Positions 35,394 through 44,041 of a stretch of DNA of 64,000 nucleotides are shown here, piece after piece. The number at the start of each line of letters is the position of its first letter. The stretch's first letter is position 1. Under the pieces are notes generated by a model. It was not told where the DNA came from and ran no database searches. It saw only the letters and a list, made by a program, of their open reading frames with translations. A program made the position numbers and the translations under genes. Source of the stretch: Qipengyuania gaetbuli (GTDB lineage: Bacteria > Pseudomonadota > Alphaproteobacteria > Sphingomonadales > Sphingomonadaceae); contig NZ_WTYF01000004.1 of NCBI RefSeq assembly GCF_009827315.1, positions 558,001-622,000 on the forward strand, given 5' to 3'.

Positions 35394-36430
35394 ATGACCC
35401 CGTTTTATCTGCGATTGAACATTCTGCAGAGGCGCTGGAGGTAAGGCATGATAGTAGGTGGATAGTTGGCTACTCAGGCGGCAAGGACTCTACCGCCACG
35501 CTAAAAATTTTACTCTCGGCCTGGAAACTCGCGACGAAGAAGCCACCATTCTTCGATTTGATTTATTGCGACACGGGCGTCGAGAACCAGATACTCGACA
35601 AATACATCAAGAATCAAATTCAAGACATAAATCGCGAAGCGGAACTTGATGGGCTCCCCATCAGGACGACAATTCTGAAAGCACCGGTGCAAGAGTCTTT
35701 CTTCGTGAAGATTATCGGTCGCGGTTATCCGCCGCCGACCAACAGCTTCCGATGGTGTACGAAGGCACTGCGCATCAATCCGGTAGCCTCTTTCTTGAAG
35801 GCGGCCACTGCTGAGCAATCTGTCGTTGCACTGGGATTGCGCCGCGATGAAAGTCAGCAACGCACGCGTTCGTTGGAGAAAAATGGCTCTAGCCACTGGC
35901 AAAGACAGAGGGAGTCAACGTTCTCTTACGACGTCTACCTGCCGATTTTAGAATTAGACGTGCCTGCAGTGTGGGATGCAATCTTTGGATTGACTAAGCC
36001 TCGGTCAATTAGCGCGTCTGATTTAGAGGATCTTTACAGGGGAGCTTCGGGTGAGTGTCCGATCATCAAATCTCCTCAAAGTCCGCCGTGCGGATCAGGC
36101 AGATTTGGATGCTGGACCTGTACAGTTGTGCGAAAAGACAAGTCAGCTGAGAAGCTTATTCGTTCTGGGTATACCCAATTGTCCCCGTTTCTGGAGTTCA
36201 GAAATTGGCTCGCTGAATTCCGCAACGACCCAAATGCACGCTGGAAGAAGCGCCGAAATGGCTCCGAAGGATTGGGCCCGTTCACGATGGACGCACGCTA
36301 TGAAATTTTACGACGAGTAGACGCATTGGAAGATGCGACAGGGACCGAAATAATCACATCGGAAGAGCGGGGCATGATCGCAGCGCTCTGGAAATTCGAT
36401 GACGTCCCTCGGCTATCATTTAAACTTTAG
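35390..36430 (+). CDS. DndC-like PAPS-reductase-family ATP pyrophosphatase with Fe-S cysteines
   Basis: The 346-residue cytosolic protein has the PP-loop YSGGKDSTATLKI (from residue 28), then NSFRWCTKALRI (Cys123), GLRRDESQQR (149-158) and PPCGSGRFGCWTCTVVRKDK (Cys234, 241, 244). This order and the Cys set match DndC/SspD, the sulfurtransferase-type enzyme of DNA phosphorothioation, which holds a 4Fe-4S cluster. It is shorter than typical DndC proteins, and no dndA, B, D, E or ssp gene lies near. Its role may therefore be a different nucleic-acid or nucleotide modification. It is coupled to the membrane protein upstream, AT-rich, and stops 10 bases before the uvrA fragment. Confidence 0.8.
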   Translation: MNDPVLSAIEHSAEALEVRHDSRWIVGYSGGKDSTATLKILLSAWKLATKKPPFFDLIYCDTGVENQILDKYIKNQIQDINREAELDGLPIRTTILKAPVQESFFVKIIGRGYPPPTNSFRWCTKALRINPVASFLKAATAEQSVVALGLRRDESQQRTRSLEKNGSSHWQRQRESTFSYDVYLPILELDVPAVWDAIFGLTKPRSISASDLEDLYRGASGECPIIKSPQSPPCGSGRFGCWTCTVVRKDKSAEKLIRSGYTQLSPFLEFRNWLAEFRNDPNARWKKRRNGSEGLGPFTMDARYEILRRVDALEDATGTEIITSEERGMIAALWKFDDVPRLSFKL

Positions 36431-36440
36431 CTCAGCCCTA

Positions 36441-36626
36441 CTAACCCGCTTCCCGCTGCCGTGCCAGCATCGGCTTGAGGTACTGCCCGGTATAGCTCTC
36501 CGGCACCTCCGCCACGTCCTCCGGCGTGCCCTGCGCGACGATTCTGCCGCCACGCACGCCGCCGCCGGGGCCGAGGTCGAGGATGTGGTCGGCGGTCTTG
36601 ATGACGTCGAGATTGTGTTCGATCAC
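36441..36626 (-). pseudogene. Detached 3' end of a second uvrA copy
   Basis: The minus strand encodes the last 60 or so residues of UvrA ([20 protein letters not shown] ... [13 protein letters not shown] and a stop). Bases 36451-36626 align with 37115-37290 in the intact uvrA with about 10 mismatches in 176 positions. Homology breaks off at GATCAC. No start or ATPase core remains, so it cannot function as UvrA. It is a relic or recombination arm between the DndC-like cassette and the DUF7662-like gene. Confidence 0.9.
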
Positions 36627-36669
36627 AACCAAGGAATTCGCCAGCCCCTGCAGTCGGCTGGCTCGTCCT

Positions 36670-37032
36670 TCAGGCACGGATAGTGATCTCGACCTGGCTC
36701 GGGTCCACCCCGAAAGCGGCTGCCAATCCGTCCTTGGCGGCCTGAATGGTCAGCGGTTTGGCGTTTGCGCTGCGCTTGTCGGGATCGTCACCCGCCACAT
36801 AAACCAGCGTCACTCGCTCATTTTCGAGATCGAGCGCGGTGGTCTTCCAGCCGGCCAATTGCCAGCCGAGGCTTTGCGAGCGCATCTGGTTCGACCACCA
36901 AGCCTGATGCTGCCTCGCGCTTTCTGGCAAGCGGAATCCGAGAACCCTCTCGATCTGCTCGAAGGTTGCTTCCCATTCGGTATCGTCGATTGATGCGAGG
37001 TACTCTGTGAGTTTTTGATATTTCTTAGACAT
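36670..37032 (-). CDS. Small DUF7662-like protein
   Basis: The 120-residue protein has the compact pattern [20 protein letters not shown], then [18 protein letters not shown] (residues 31-48), a conserved Trp in [11 protein letters not shown], and a C-terminal tail ending VEITIRA. The LP-x-SAR-x-H-x-x-WW-x-N core resembles DUF7662, a family of unknown function. It has its own AGGAG Shine-Dalgarno, an AT-rich promoter and a palindrome upstream. It sits between the uvrA fragment and the true uvrA 3' end, so it is part of the inserted DNA. Confidence 0.65.
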   Translation of the reverse strand: MSKKYQKLTEYLASIDDTEWEATFEQIERVLGFRLPESARQHQAWWSNQMRSQSLGWQLAGWKTTALDLENERVTLVYVAGDDPDKRSANAKPLTIQAAKDGLAAAFGVDPSQVEITIRA

Positions 37033-37036
37033 AGCA

Positions 37037-37055
37037 ATTCTCCTTCGTTGAGAAT
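37037..37055 (-). promoter_or_regulatory. Palindrome overlapping the RBS of the DUF7662-like gene
   Basis: ATTCTC-N7-GAGAAT is a perfect 6-bp inverted repeat ending 4 bases before the start codon and covering the Shine-Dalgarno AGGAG. It could be an operator for a repressor or a hairpin that hides the RBS. Confidence 0.45.
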
Positions 37056-37068
37056 CGCTCTATGGTGT

Positions 37069-37074
37069 ATTATA
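37069..37074 (-). promoter_or_regulatory. Probable -10 element of the DUF7662-like gene
   Basis: The minus strand has a perfect TATAAT in a very AT-rich tract (37060-37085), about 37 bases upstream of the start codon. A -35 match is weak. The tract contrasts sharply with the GC-rich surroundings. Confidence 0.5.
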
Positions 37075-37101
37075 TAATATATGTCCATGTATGTTGCATG
37101 A

Positions 37102-40017
37102 CTACTCCGCCGCCTCCCGCTGCCGTTCCAGCATCGGCTTGAGGTACTGCCCCGTATAGCTCTCCGGCACCTCAGCCACGTCCTCCGGCGTGCCCTGCGC
37201 TACGATCTTGCCGCCGCGCACGCCGCCGCCGGGGCCCAGGTCGAGGATGTGGTCCGCGGTCTTGATGACGTCGAGATTGTGCTCGATCACCACAACCGAA
37301 TTGCCTTGGTCCACCAGCCGGTGAAGCACTTCGAGCAGCTTGCGCACGTCCTCGAAGTGCAGGCCGGTGGTGGGCTCGTCGAGGATGTAGAGCGTCTGGC
37401 CGGTGCTGCGCTTCGACAGTTCCTTCGCCAGCTTCACGCGCTGCGCCTCCCCGCCTGACAGCGTGGTCGCCTGCTGGCCGACCTTGACGTAGCCCAGGCC
37501 CACCTCGTTCAGCATGTGCATCTTGTCGCGGATCGGGGGGACGGCCTTGAAGAATTCCTCCGCATCCTCGATCGTCATGTCGAGCACGTCGGCGATGGAG
37601 TGGCCCTTGAACTTCACCTCCAGCGTTTCGCGGTTGTAGCGCTTGCCGCCGCATTCCTCGCAGGTGACGTAGACGTCGGGCAGGAAGTGCATCTCGATCT
37701 TGATCAGCCCGTCGCCCTGGCACGCCTCGCAGCGGCCGCCCTTGACGTTGAAGCTGAAGCGGCCGGGCTTGTAACCGCGCGCCTGCGCTTCCGGCAGGCC
37801 GGCGAACCAGTCGCGGATCTGGGTGAAGGCGCCGGTGTAGGTCGCCGGGTTGGAGCGCGGGGTGCGGCCGATGGGCGACTGGTCGATCTCGATCACCTTG
37901 TCGCAATATTCGAGGCCGGTGACCTTGTCGTGCGCGCCTGCGACCACGCGTGCGCCGTTCAGGGCGCGCGCCGCAGAGGCGTAGAGCGTGTCGATAGTGA
38001 AGGACGACTTGCCGCTGCCCGATACGCCGGTGATGCAGGTGAAGGTGCCGAGCGGCAGGCTGGCGGTCACGTCCTGAAGGTTGTTCGCCCGCGCGCCGTG
38101 GACGGTCAGCTGGTGGCCGTTGCCCTTGCGCCGGACGGCGGGGACGGTGATCTCGCGCGTGCCGTTGAGATAGGCGGCGGTGAGCGAGGTCTTGGACTTG
38201 AGCACCTGTTTGAGCGTGCCCTGCGCCACCACCTCGCCCCCGTGGACGCCCGCGCCCGGGCCGAGGTCGACCACGTGGTCGGCGGCGCGGATCGCGTCCT
38301 CGTCATGTTCAACCACGATGACCGTGTTGCCGAGATCGCGCAGGCGCTTGAGCGTTTCCAGCAGCCGGTCGTTGTCGCGCTGGTGGAGGCCGATGCTGGG
38401 CTCGTCGAGCACGTAGAGCACGCCCGACAGGCCGCTGCCGATCTGCGATGCGAGGCGGATGCGCTGGCTCTCCCCGCCGCTCAACGTGCCGCTGGTGCGG
38501 TCGAGGTTGAGGTAATCGAGCCCGACATTGTCGAGAAAGCCCAGCCGCTCGTTGATTTCCTTGAGGATGGCCTGCGCGATCTGGCGCTGCGTGTCGTTCA
38601 GCTGGTCGGGCAGCGCGAGGAACCACTTCTTCGCATCGGCGACGCTCATCTTGGTGGGCGTGGCGATGTCGGTTCCGGCGATCTTCACGCTGAGCGCCTT
38701 CTCGTTGAGACGCTTGCCGTGGCAGGTCTCGCACGGCTGGGCGGTCTGGAACTTGGCCAGCTCCTCGCGCATCCAGGCGCTTTCGGTCTGCAGCATGCGG
38801 CGGTTGAGGTTGCCGATGACGCCTTCGAACGGCTTGCGGACGGTGTATTCCTTGCGCCCGTCCTTGAAGGTGAGCGGGATGGCCCGGCCGCGGGTGCCGT
38901 AGAGGATGATCTCGCGGATCTCGCGGTCGAAATCCTCCCACGGGGTTTCGAGGCTGAACTCGTATTCCTTCGCAAGGCTCGCGAGCACCTGCATGTAATA
39001 GGGCGACGGCGGGTTCGACTTGGCCCAGGGCACCACGGCGCCCTTCTTGAGGCTCAGCGCTTCGTTGGGGACGACCAGCTGCGGGTCGAACAGCTGCTTT
39101 TCGCCGATCCCGTCACACGTCGGGCAGGCCCCCTGCGGCGCATTGAACGAGAACAGACGCGGCTCGACCTCCTCGATTGTGAAGCCGGAGACGGGACAGG
39201 AGAACTTCTCGGAGAAGACGATGCGGTTGGCGGGGATGCCGGCACCCTTCATCGCGCCGCCGCTGTCGGCCTCGCCCTCCCTGCCCGGCACGACGCCGTC
39301 GGCGAGGTCGACATAGGCCAGCCCCTCGGCCAGCTTCAGCGCCTGTTCGAAACTGTCGGCCAGACGCGTTTCGATGCCTTCCTTCACGGCGAGGCGATCG
39401 ACCACCACCTCGATGTCGTGCTTGAATTTCTTGTCGAGCGCGGGCGCGTCCTCGATCGCGTACATCTTGCCGTCGATGCGCACGCGGGTGAAGCCGCCCT
39501 TCTGCCATTCGGCCAGTTCCTTGCGGTATTCGCCCTTGCGCCCGCGCACCACCGGCGCGAGCAGGTAGAGCCGCGTGCCTTCGGGCAGCGCCATCACGCG
39601 GTCGACCATGTTGGAGACGGTCTGCGCCTCGATCGGCAGGCCGGTGGCGGGCGAATAGGGCACGCCCACCCGCGCCCACAGCAGGCGCATGTAGTCGTAA
39701 ATCTCGGTAACCGTCGCCACGGTTGAGCGCGGGTTGCGGCTGGTGGTCTTCTGCTCGATCGAGATCGCAGGGCTGAGGCCGTCGATATGCTCGACATCGG
39801 GCTTCTGCATCATCTCGAGGAACTGGCGCGCATAGGCCGACAGGCTCTCGACATAGCGCCGCTGCCCTTCGGCATAGATCGTGTCGAACGCCAGGCTCGA
39901 CTTGCCCGAGCCCGACAGCCCGGTGATCACGATCAGGCTGTCCCTCGGCAGGTCGATATCGACGCCCTTGAGGTTGTGTTCACGCGCGCCGCGTACCGAG
40001 ATTTGCGTAAGTGCCAT
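37102..40017 (-). CDS. uvrA: Excinuclease ABC subunit A
   Basis: DNA damage recognition ATPase of nucleotide excision repair. The 971-residue protein has two ABC modules: Walker [21 protein letters not shown] near residue 31 and [15 protein letters not shown] in the second half. Signature motifs are [16 protein letters not shown] and [15 protein letters not shown]. Zinc-finger Cys pairs are in CPTCDG and CEACQGDG / CEECGGKRY. Start ATG 40017 has a perfect LexA box 12-26 bases upstream. Its last 176 bases are duplicated at 36451-36626. Confidence 0.98.
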   Translation of the reverse strand: MALTQISVRGAREHNLKGVDIDLPRDSLIVITGLSGSGKSSLAFDTIYAEGQRRYVESLSAYARQFLEMMQKPDVEHIDGLSPAISIEQKTTSRNPRSTVATVTEIYDYMRLLWARVGVPYSPATGLPIEAQTVSNMVDRVMALPEGTRLYLLAPVVRGRKGEYRKELAEWQKGGFTRVRIDGKMYAIEDAPALDKKFKHDIEVVVDRLAVKEGIETRLADSFEQALKLAEGLAYVDLADGVVPGREGEADSGGAMKGAGIPANRIVFSEKFSCPVSGFTIEEVEPRLFSFNAPQGACPTCDGIGEKQLFDPQLVVPNEALSLKKGAVVPWAKSNPPSPYYMQVLASLAKEYEFSLETPWEDFDREIREIILYGTRGRAIPLTFKDGRKEYTVRKPFEGVIGNLNRRMLQTESAWMREELAKFQTAQPCETCHGKRLNEKALSVKIAGTDIATPTKMSVADAKKWFLALPDQLNDTQRQIAQAILKEINERLGFLDNVGLDYLNLDRTSGTLSGGESQRIRLASQIGSGLSGVLYVLDEPSIGLHQRDNDRLLETLKRLRDLGNTVIVVEHDEDAIRAADHVVDLGPGAGVHGGEVVAQGTLKQVLKSKTSLTAAYLNGTREITVPAVRRKGNGHQLTVHGARANNLQDVTASLPLGTFTCITGVSGSGKSSFTIDTLYASAARALNGARVVAGAHDKVTGLEYCDKVIEIDQSPIGRTPRSNPATYTGAFTQIRDWFAGLPEAQARGYKPGRFSFNVKGGRCEACQGDGLIKIEMHFLPDVYVTCEECGGKRYNRETLEVKFKGHSIADVLDMTIEDAEEFFKAVPPIRDKMHMLNEVGLGYVKVGQQATTLSGGEAQRVKLAKELSKRSTGQTLYILDEPTTGLHFEDVRKLLEVLHRLVDQGNSVVVIEHNLDVIKTADHILDLGPGGGVRGGKIVAQGTPEDVAEVPESYTGQYLKPMLERQREAAE
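37115..37290 (-). repeat. uvrA 3'-end segment duplicated at 36451-36626
   Basis: This is the intact-gene copy of the duplicated uvrA end. The two copies lie in the same orientation 664 bases apart and flank the DUF7662-like gene. I count about 10 mismatches, so this is not a recent exact duplication, but fits import of one copy from a related strain. Confidence 0.85.
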
Positions 40018-40028
40018 GGGGAGAGCGT

Positions 40029-40043
40029 GTTCCCGAATTGTTC
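40029..40043 (-). promoter_or_regulatory. LexA-binding site (SOS box) of uvrA
   Basis: The + strand reads GTTCCCGAATTGTTC, i.e. GAAC-N7-GAAC from the uvrA side, identical in form to the recA box. It ends 12 bases before the uvrA start, a position that would block transcription initiation. Confidence 0.85.
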
Positions 40044-40186
40044 GCTTTGGTCAAGAGGGCCGCGTTCCGCGCGAAGGGCCCTGCAACAGGGAGCGGACGA
40101 GCGGCGCGAGAGTTCCAGCGATGTGGGAAAGGCCGGCGCGAATGCAAGCGCGGGACCCCGATGGCGCTGCAGTGCGTTTCTCCACC

Positions 40187-41164
40187 ATGATCGCCCAGCT
40201 GCACCGCGCCGGTTTTACCGCCCTACTCTCAATGGCTTGGCTAGGGGCATGCTCCGGACCCGCGGCAGACCAGCCAGCCGCGACCCAAACCGAAAGCTCG
40301 TCGACCTGGCCGGGCGATCCGGTCACTTCGCTGGAGGATATCGAGGGCTTCTGGCTGGTGCAGAGTTTCGGGGATTTCGAACCGGGCTGGCAGAACGGCA
40401 CGCCTTGGCGCCGTGCCTATGTGCAGGTTGGAAAGGACGGCCTGTCCTATTCGGTCGGCTGCAACCATTCAGGCAATGCCGCCAGCCTGGGCGCGGACGC
40501 GATCCTGCGCGACACGGGCGACGGATCGCGCTTGCAAACGTTGATGGGATGCCCGCCCGACTGGGAAGACCGCGACGGGCGCTTCTTCGGGTTCTTCGGT
40601 TCCAACCCGGAAGTGACCCGACCAGGCGAGGACCGGATAATTCTGACAAGCGCGGCGGGCGAGCTGGTCCTCGTCAGGCCCGAGGCATGGCGCCTCGCCA
40701 ATACTCCCGAACTTTCGGAGATAACGGGCCGCTGGATTCCCATTTCGGCAAACAATTACGACGGCTGGGGACATTCCGGTTTCGGCATCGGCGAGAATGC
40801 AGGCGTCATCACCATTGGCCCGCGCCGGATAGTCTGGTCGCAATGCCCGGAGACGCCCGTCGCCATCAGGTGGGGCGAGGATGCCCGCCTGTCCCGCGTC
40901 GAAGGCGATCCCGGCAACTGCAAGGCGGTCGAACGGGCCGCCGACAAGGGTGCCTGGGAAGTGATGCGGATGCTGGCTGCCAGCCCTGCCGTCGTCAGGA
41001 CCGGTCCGCATTCCATCGTGCTGATCGACGGCACCGGCGAGAAGGGGCGCGAGCTCCACCTCCAGACCGAGGACAGCGTGCTAAACCCGCCCGAGCCACC
41101 TCCCGCACCGCCCGCCCAGCCGAGGCCGCCGCCACCTCCTTCGCCCCCGCCGATCAGGCCATAG
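40187..41164 (+). CDS. META-domain-like lipoprotein
   Basis: The 325-residue protein has a lipoprotein signal (AWLGAC lipobox). Two beta-rich repeats of the META/HslJ type follow: the first holds YSVGCNHSGNAASLGADAIL, the second ITIGPRRIVWSQCPETPV. The C-terminal tail is strongly Pro-rich (PPEPPPAPPAQPRPPPPPSP). META domains occur in envelope stress proteins. The start is ATG 40187; the longer frame overlaps the uvrA promoter. Function is uncertain. Confidence 0.7.
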   Translation: MIAQLHRAGFTALLSMAWLGACSGPAADQPAATQTESSSTWPGDPVTSLEDIEGFWLVQSFGDFEPGWQNGTPWRRAYVQVGKDGLSYSVGCNHSGNAASLGADAILRDTGDGSRLQTLMGCPPDWEDRDGRFFGFFGSNPEVTRPGEDRIILTSAAGELVLVRPEAWRLANTPELSEITGRWIPISANNYDGWGHSGFGIGENAGVITIGPRRIVWSQCPETPVAIRWGEDARLSRVEGDPGNCKAVERAADKGAWEVMRMLAASPAVVRTGPHSIVLIDGTGEKGRELHLQTEDSVLNPPEPPPAPPAQPRPPPPPSPPPIRP

Positions 41165-41282
41165 GGTCCGAATGCCGAATGGAGGTTTGCGAGCGGCAAG
41201 CCGTGGACCTTTCGCGGCTTGCCGACCGTTGAGTGAGTGAAGCGACAGCCGACCACCATTCGCAGTTTAGGACCATCACGAG

Positions 41283-42194
41283 ATGACGCAGGAAACCGAG
41301 AAGGACCAAGGGGCCATGCCGCCCCTGCCCTCCCAGTGTCCGTCATCCGTTGCCAACCAGCTCCAGACCGAGCGCATCCGCGCGCTGTTCAGCGATTACG
41401 ACAGGCCGCTCGATGACGAGAAATGGACCTCGACGCCGCACGCCGGGCAGCAAAAGGGGGCCAGGGGCCTGCTCTCGCGGATCAAGGGCCATCGCGACCA
41501 CCGCAAGGATTTGAAGCGCGCCCGCAAGGCCGCGCAGGCAGTCTTCGGTGTGAAGCCCCGCCTTTCCGCCCGCAAGCGCGCAACCCTGATGATGGGCGCC
41601 GGCGCGATGGGGCTGACCGCCTTTACGGGTCCGCCGATCCAGCAATCAGGTGACAGGGTTTCGGCGAACACGCTCTCTCTCGACGACACGGAACGGACCA
41701 TCAGGCTGCCCGCCGCGCTGCTGAAGGCAAGCGACGCGTTCAAGCAGGCGCTGATCGAGGAGGAAGGCGTCCGCTACACGGTGTACCGCGACGTCGCGGG
41801 CTATCCCACCGTTGGCGTCGGACATCTTGTAACACCCGGTGACAACCTCAGGGTCGGTGACCGGATCGACGAGGACCGGGTGCTGGCACTGCTCGACCGC
41901 GACCTGCGGATTGCAGAACAGGGCGTTCGCAAGCTGGTCGGCACGCTGCCGCTCTACCAGCACGAATTCGATGCCCTGCTAGATCTCGTCTACAATGTGG
42001 GCCTCGGCAATGTATCCCAAAGCGAGAGTCCCCGGCTCAACGAGGCCATTCGCGCACGCGATTACGAGGCCATCGCGGCAGAGCTCGAATATACCCATGC
42101 AGCCGGTCAGATTGCCCGCGGGCTTGAGTTCCGGTCCGAACGTCGCGCACAGATTTTCATGGATGCAAGTTACGACGATCCGCGCGAAATCTGA
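41283..42194 (+). CDS. GH24 family lysozyme (muramidase) with an N-terminal extension
   Basis: The 303-residue protein has a basic N-terminal region (about 45-110, KGHRDHRKDLKRARKAAQAV) and a hydrophobic segment (MMGAGAMGLTAF, 102-113). The glycoside hydrolase 24 domain follows, with the catalytic Glu in ALIEEEGVRYTVYRDVAGYP, then TVGVGHLVTPG and the helix FDALLDLVYNVGLGN. Phage lysozymes have this fold, but no other phage genes are nearby. The N-terminal part suggests a membrane-anchored cell-wall enzyme of the host. Confidence 0.85.
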   Translation: MTQETEKDQGAMPPLPSQCPSSVANQLQTERIRALFSDYDRPLDDEKWTSTPHAGQQKGARGLLSRIKGHRDHRKDLKRARKAAQAVFGVKPRLSARKRATLMMGAGAMGLTAFTGPPIQQSGDRVSANTLSLDDTERTIRLPAALLKASDAFKQALIEEEGVRYTVYRDVAGYPTVGVGHLVTPGDNLRVGDRIDEDRVLALLDRDLRIAEQGVRKLVGTLPLYQHEFDALLDLVYNVGLGNVSQSESPRLNEAIRARDYEAIAAELEYTHAAGQIARGLEFRSERRAQIFMDASYDDPREI

Positions 42195-42322
42195 GCAATA
42201 ATCAGGTTATCATACGGATATTCAGCGACATTTATTATTATCATTTCCCGTTCATGTGAAACATGCCATAGGCGCCGCCATTTAGCGGGCGAGACAGTCC
42301 GGAGCAATAACAGGGGGCGCGC

Positions 42323-43492
42323 TTGTCCGAGGCGCAGGCATTCGGGACCGTTACAGAACGGGATGCGGACTGGGTTCGTGAAAGCTGGCGGGAAACCGTG
42401 CGTTCGGTGCTCATTACCGAGCACCGCGCATTTCCTGCCAATGTGCTTTCGGTAATCCTGTTCGCCGGTGCAGCCAGCTTCCTGCCGAATGCCTCGGCCT
42501 ATATCCTGCCCCTGCTCATGCGCGTGCTGGCGCTTGTCGGGGCACACCTTTCCTACAATCACCTGCGCTCCCGGATCGAGAAGGGCGCGCCGCTCGAACC
42601 GGCGCTCCGTTTGCTGGGGGTCATGCTGTTTTTCGGCGGGATGAGCTGGGCCTACCTCCTTCTCCCCTCCCTCGATCCCACGGTCGACCACCCTCTCAGG
42701 GTGCTGGTCGCAGGCGGCACGCTGGTCGGCGTGGCGCTCATCGTCACCATGACGGCTACGCTGCGCCTCCCGACACTGGCCTATGTCGCTGGTTTCCTGA
42801 TTACCCTGTTCGCCGGCGTCATGCTCGGCGAACCCGACGCGGCCTTCGTCTATTCGGTCGGCGTTACGTTGCTGGCGGCAGGCGTGCTGATCTTCGCTTT
42901 CGCCAATGTCCGCCAGCGCGAGGCATCGGCCGATATGCTGGTCGAGAACCGACGGCTGAACGAGGACCTGGCCGAGGCGCTGGCCCATGCTGAATTTCTT
43001 GCCGGGCACGATCCGTTGACCGGCCTGTACAATCGCCGCGCGCTGTTCGAGGAACGGCTGGTCGAAGGCGCCCATAACGATACGGCGCACATGCTCCTGA
43101 TCGACCTCGACCATTTCAAGAAGCTCAACGACAGTTTCGGCCATGACATGGGCGACCGCGCGCTGATCGAGGCAAGCAAGCTGATGCGCGACGTCATGCG
43201 CGACTATGGTCCGGGCTATCACTTCGCCGCCCGGCTTGGCGGGGAAGAGTTCTGCCTGTTCATCGACGAGCCGGACGCGGCGAAGGCATTGGTCTTCGCC
43301 GAGGATCTGCGGGAGGCCTTCTCACAGCTTCACGAGGCGGTGGGGCTGCCCGCCGGCGCACTCAGCGCGTCGATCGGGCTTACGCACCACGACCGCGGCG
43401 AGACTGTCGACCTCAGCCTGCAGCGCGCCGACGCGGCGATGTACGATGCGAAGACGCAGGGCCGGAACCGCGTCCGAAGGGTCGAACGTTAA
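42323..43492 (+). CDS. Membrane diguanylate cyclase (GGEEF)
   Basis: The 389-residue protein has about six N-terminal membrane helices (residues 40-200), a short coiled coil (ASADMLVENRRLNEDLAEAL) and a GGDEF domain starting HDPLTGLYNRRALFEERL. The active site is ARLGGEEFCLFIDE (near 306), a functional variant of GGDEF that makes cyclic di-GMP. The product-inhibition site RxxD before the motif is not seen (YGPGYHFAARLGG), so feedback inhibition may be missing. The start is TTG at 42323, preceded by GGGGG and an AT-rich promoter region. No earlier ATG fits. Confidence 0.85.
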   Translation: MSEAQAFGTVTERDADWVRESWRETVRSVLITEHRAFPANVLSVILFAGAASFLPNASAYILPLLMRVLALVGAHLSYNHLRSRIEKGAPLEPALRLLGVMLFFGGMSWAYLLLPSLDPTVDHPLRVLVAGGTLVGVALIVTMTATLRLPTLAYVAGFLITLFAGVMLGEPDAAFVYSVGVTLLAAGVLIFAFANVRQREASADMLVENRRLNEDLAEALAHAEFLAGHDPLTGLYNRRALFEERLVEGAHNDTAHMLLIDLDHFKKLNDSFGHDMGDRALIEASKLMRDVMRDYGPGYHFAARLGGEEFCLFIDEPDAAKALVFAEDLREAFSQLHEAVGLPAGALSASIGLTHHDRGETVDLSLQRADAAMYDAKTQGRNRVRRVER

Positions 43493-43501
43493 ACCCCTGT
43501 C

Positions 43502-44041
43502 ATGAGCCACCGCCTGTTCATTGCCCTGCGCCCGCCGCAGACCCTTCGCGATGCCCTTCTCGATACGATGGACGGGGTGGACAGTGCCCGCTGGCAGGAT
43601 GACGACCAGCTTCACCTGACCCTGCGATACATCGGCGAGACCGAGACCCACCGGGCCGACGATTTGGCCGAGGCCCTTGGCACTATATGTTTCGAACCGT
43701 TCGAGCTTCGCATCGCAGGTACCGGGATTTTCGAACGAAAAGGTATTCCGCGCACCCTCTGGGCCGGAGTGGAGAAGAACGAGCCGCTTGGCCGGCTGCA
43801 ACGCCGCGTCGAGCGGGTGTGCCAATCGGTCGGCATCGAGGCCGAGCACAGGAAATTCACCCCTCACGTGACTCTCGCCCGCCTAAACACGGCGAGCGGC
43901 CCGGTGGCCCCGTGGCTTGCGCAGCATGGGAAATTGGCATTGGCGCCATGGACCGTGCAGGAATTCGTTCTGTTCGAAAGCGAACTGCACGAAGAAGGGT
44001 CGATTTACACGCCTGTCATCCGCTATCCAGCCACGGCATGA
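43502..44041 (+). CDS. thpR: RNA 2',3'-cyclic phosphodiesterase (2'-5' RNA ligase family)
   Basis: The 179-residue 2H phosphoesterase has both HxTx motifs: HLTL at residue 38 and HVTL at residue 122. ThpR opens 2',3'-cyclic phosphates in RNA and can join tRNA halves with a 2'-5' bond in vitro. Start MSHRLFIALRPP is typical. It follows the cyclase gene by 9 bases and overlaps the next gene by ATGA. Confidence 0.93.
   Translation: MSHRLFIALRPPQTLRDALLDTMDGVDSARWQDDDQLHLTLRYIGETETHRADDLAEALGTICFEPFELRIAGTGIFERKGIPRTLWAGVEKNEPLGRLQRRVERVCQSVGIEAEHRKFTPHVTLARLNTASGPVAPWLAQHGKLALAPWTVQEFVLFESELHEEGSIYTPVIRYPATA

Noticed and set aside
34770-36430. A complete dnd phosphorothioation locus
   Set aside because: Only a DndC-like gene is present; dndB, D, E and the cysteine desulfurase are missing from the window.
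36399-36683. Plus-strand frame covering the uvrA fragment
   Set aside because: It is the antisense of the duplicated uvrA end.
37516-39726. A 736-residue plus-strand frame opposite uvrA
   Set aside because: Antisense shadow of a fully conserved uvrA; no RBS or motif.
41283-42194. A prophage around the lysozyme gene
   Set aside because: No integrase, capsid, tail or holin gene is adjacent; neighbours are housekeeping or regulatory.
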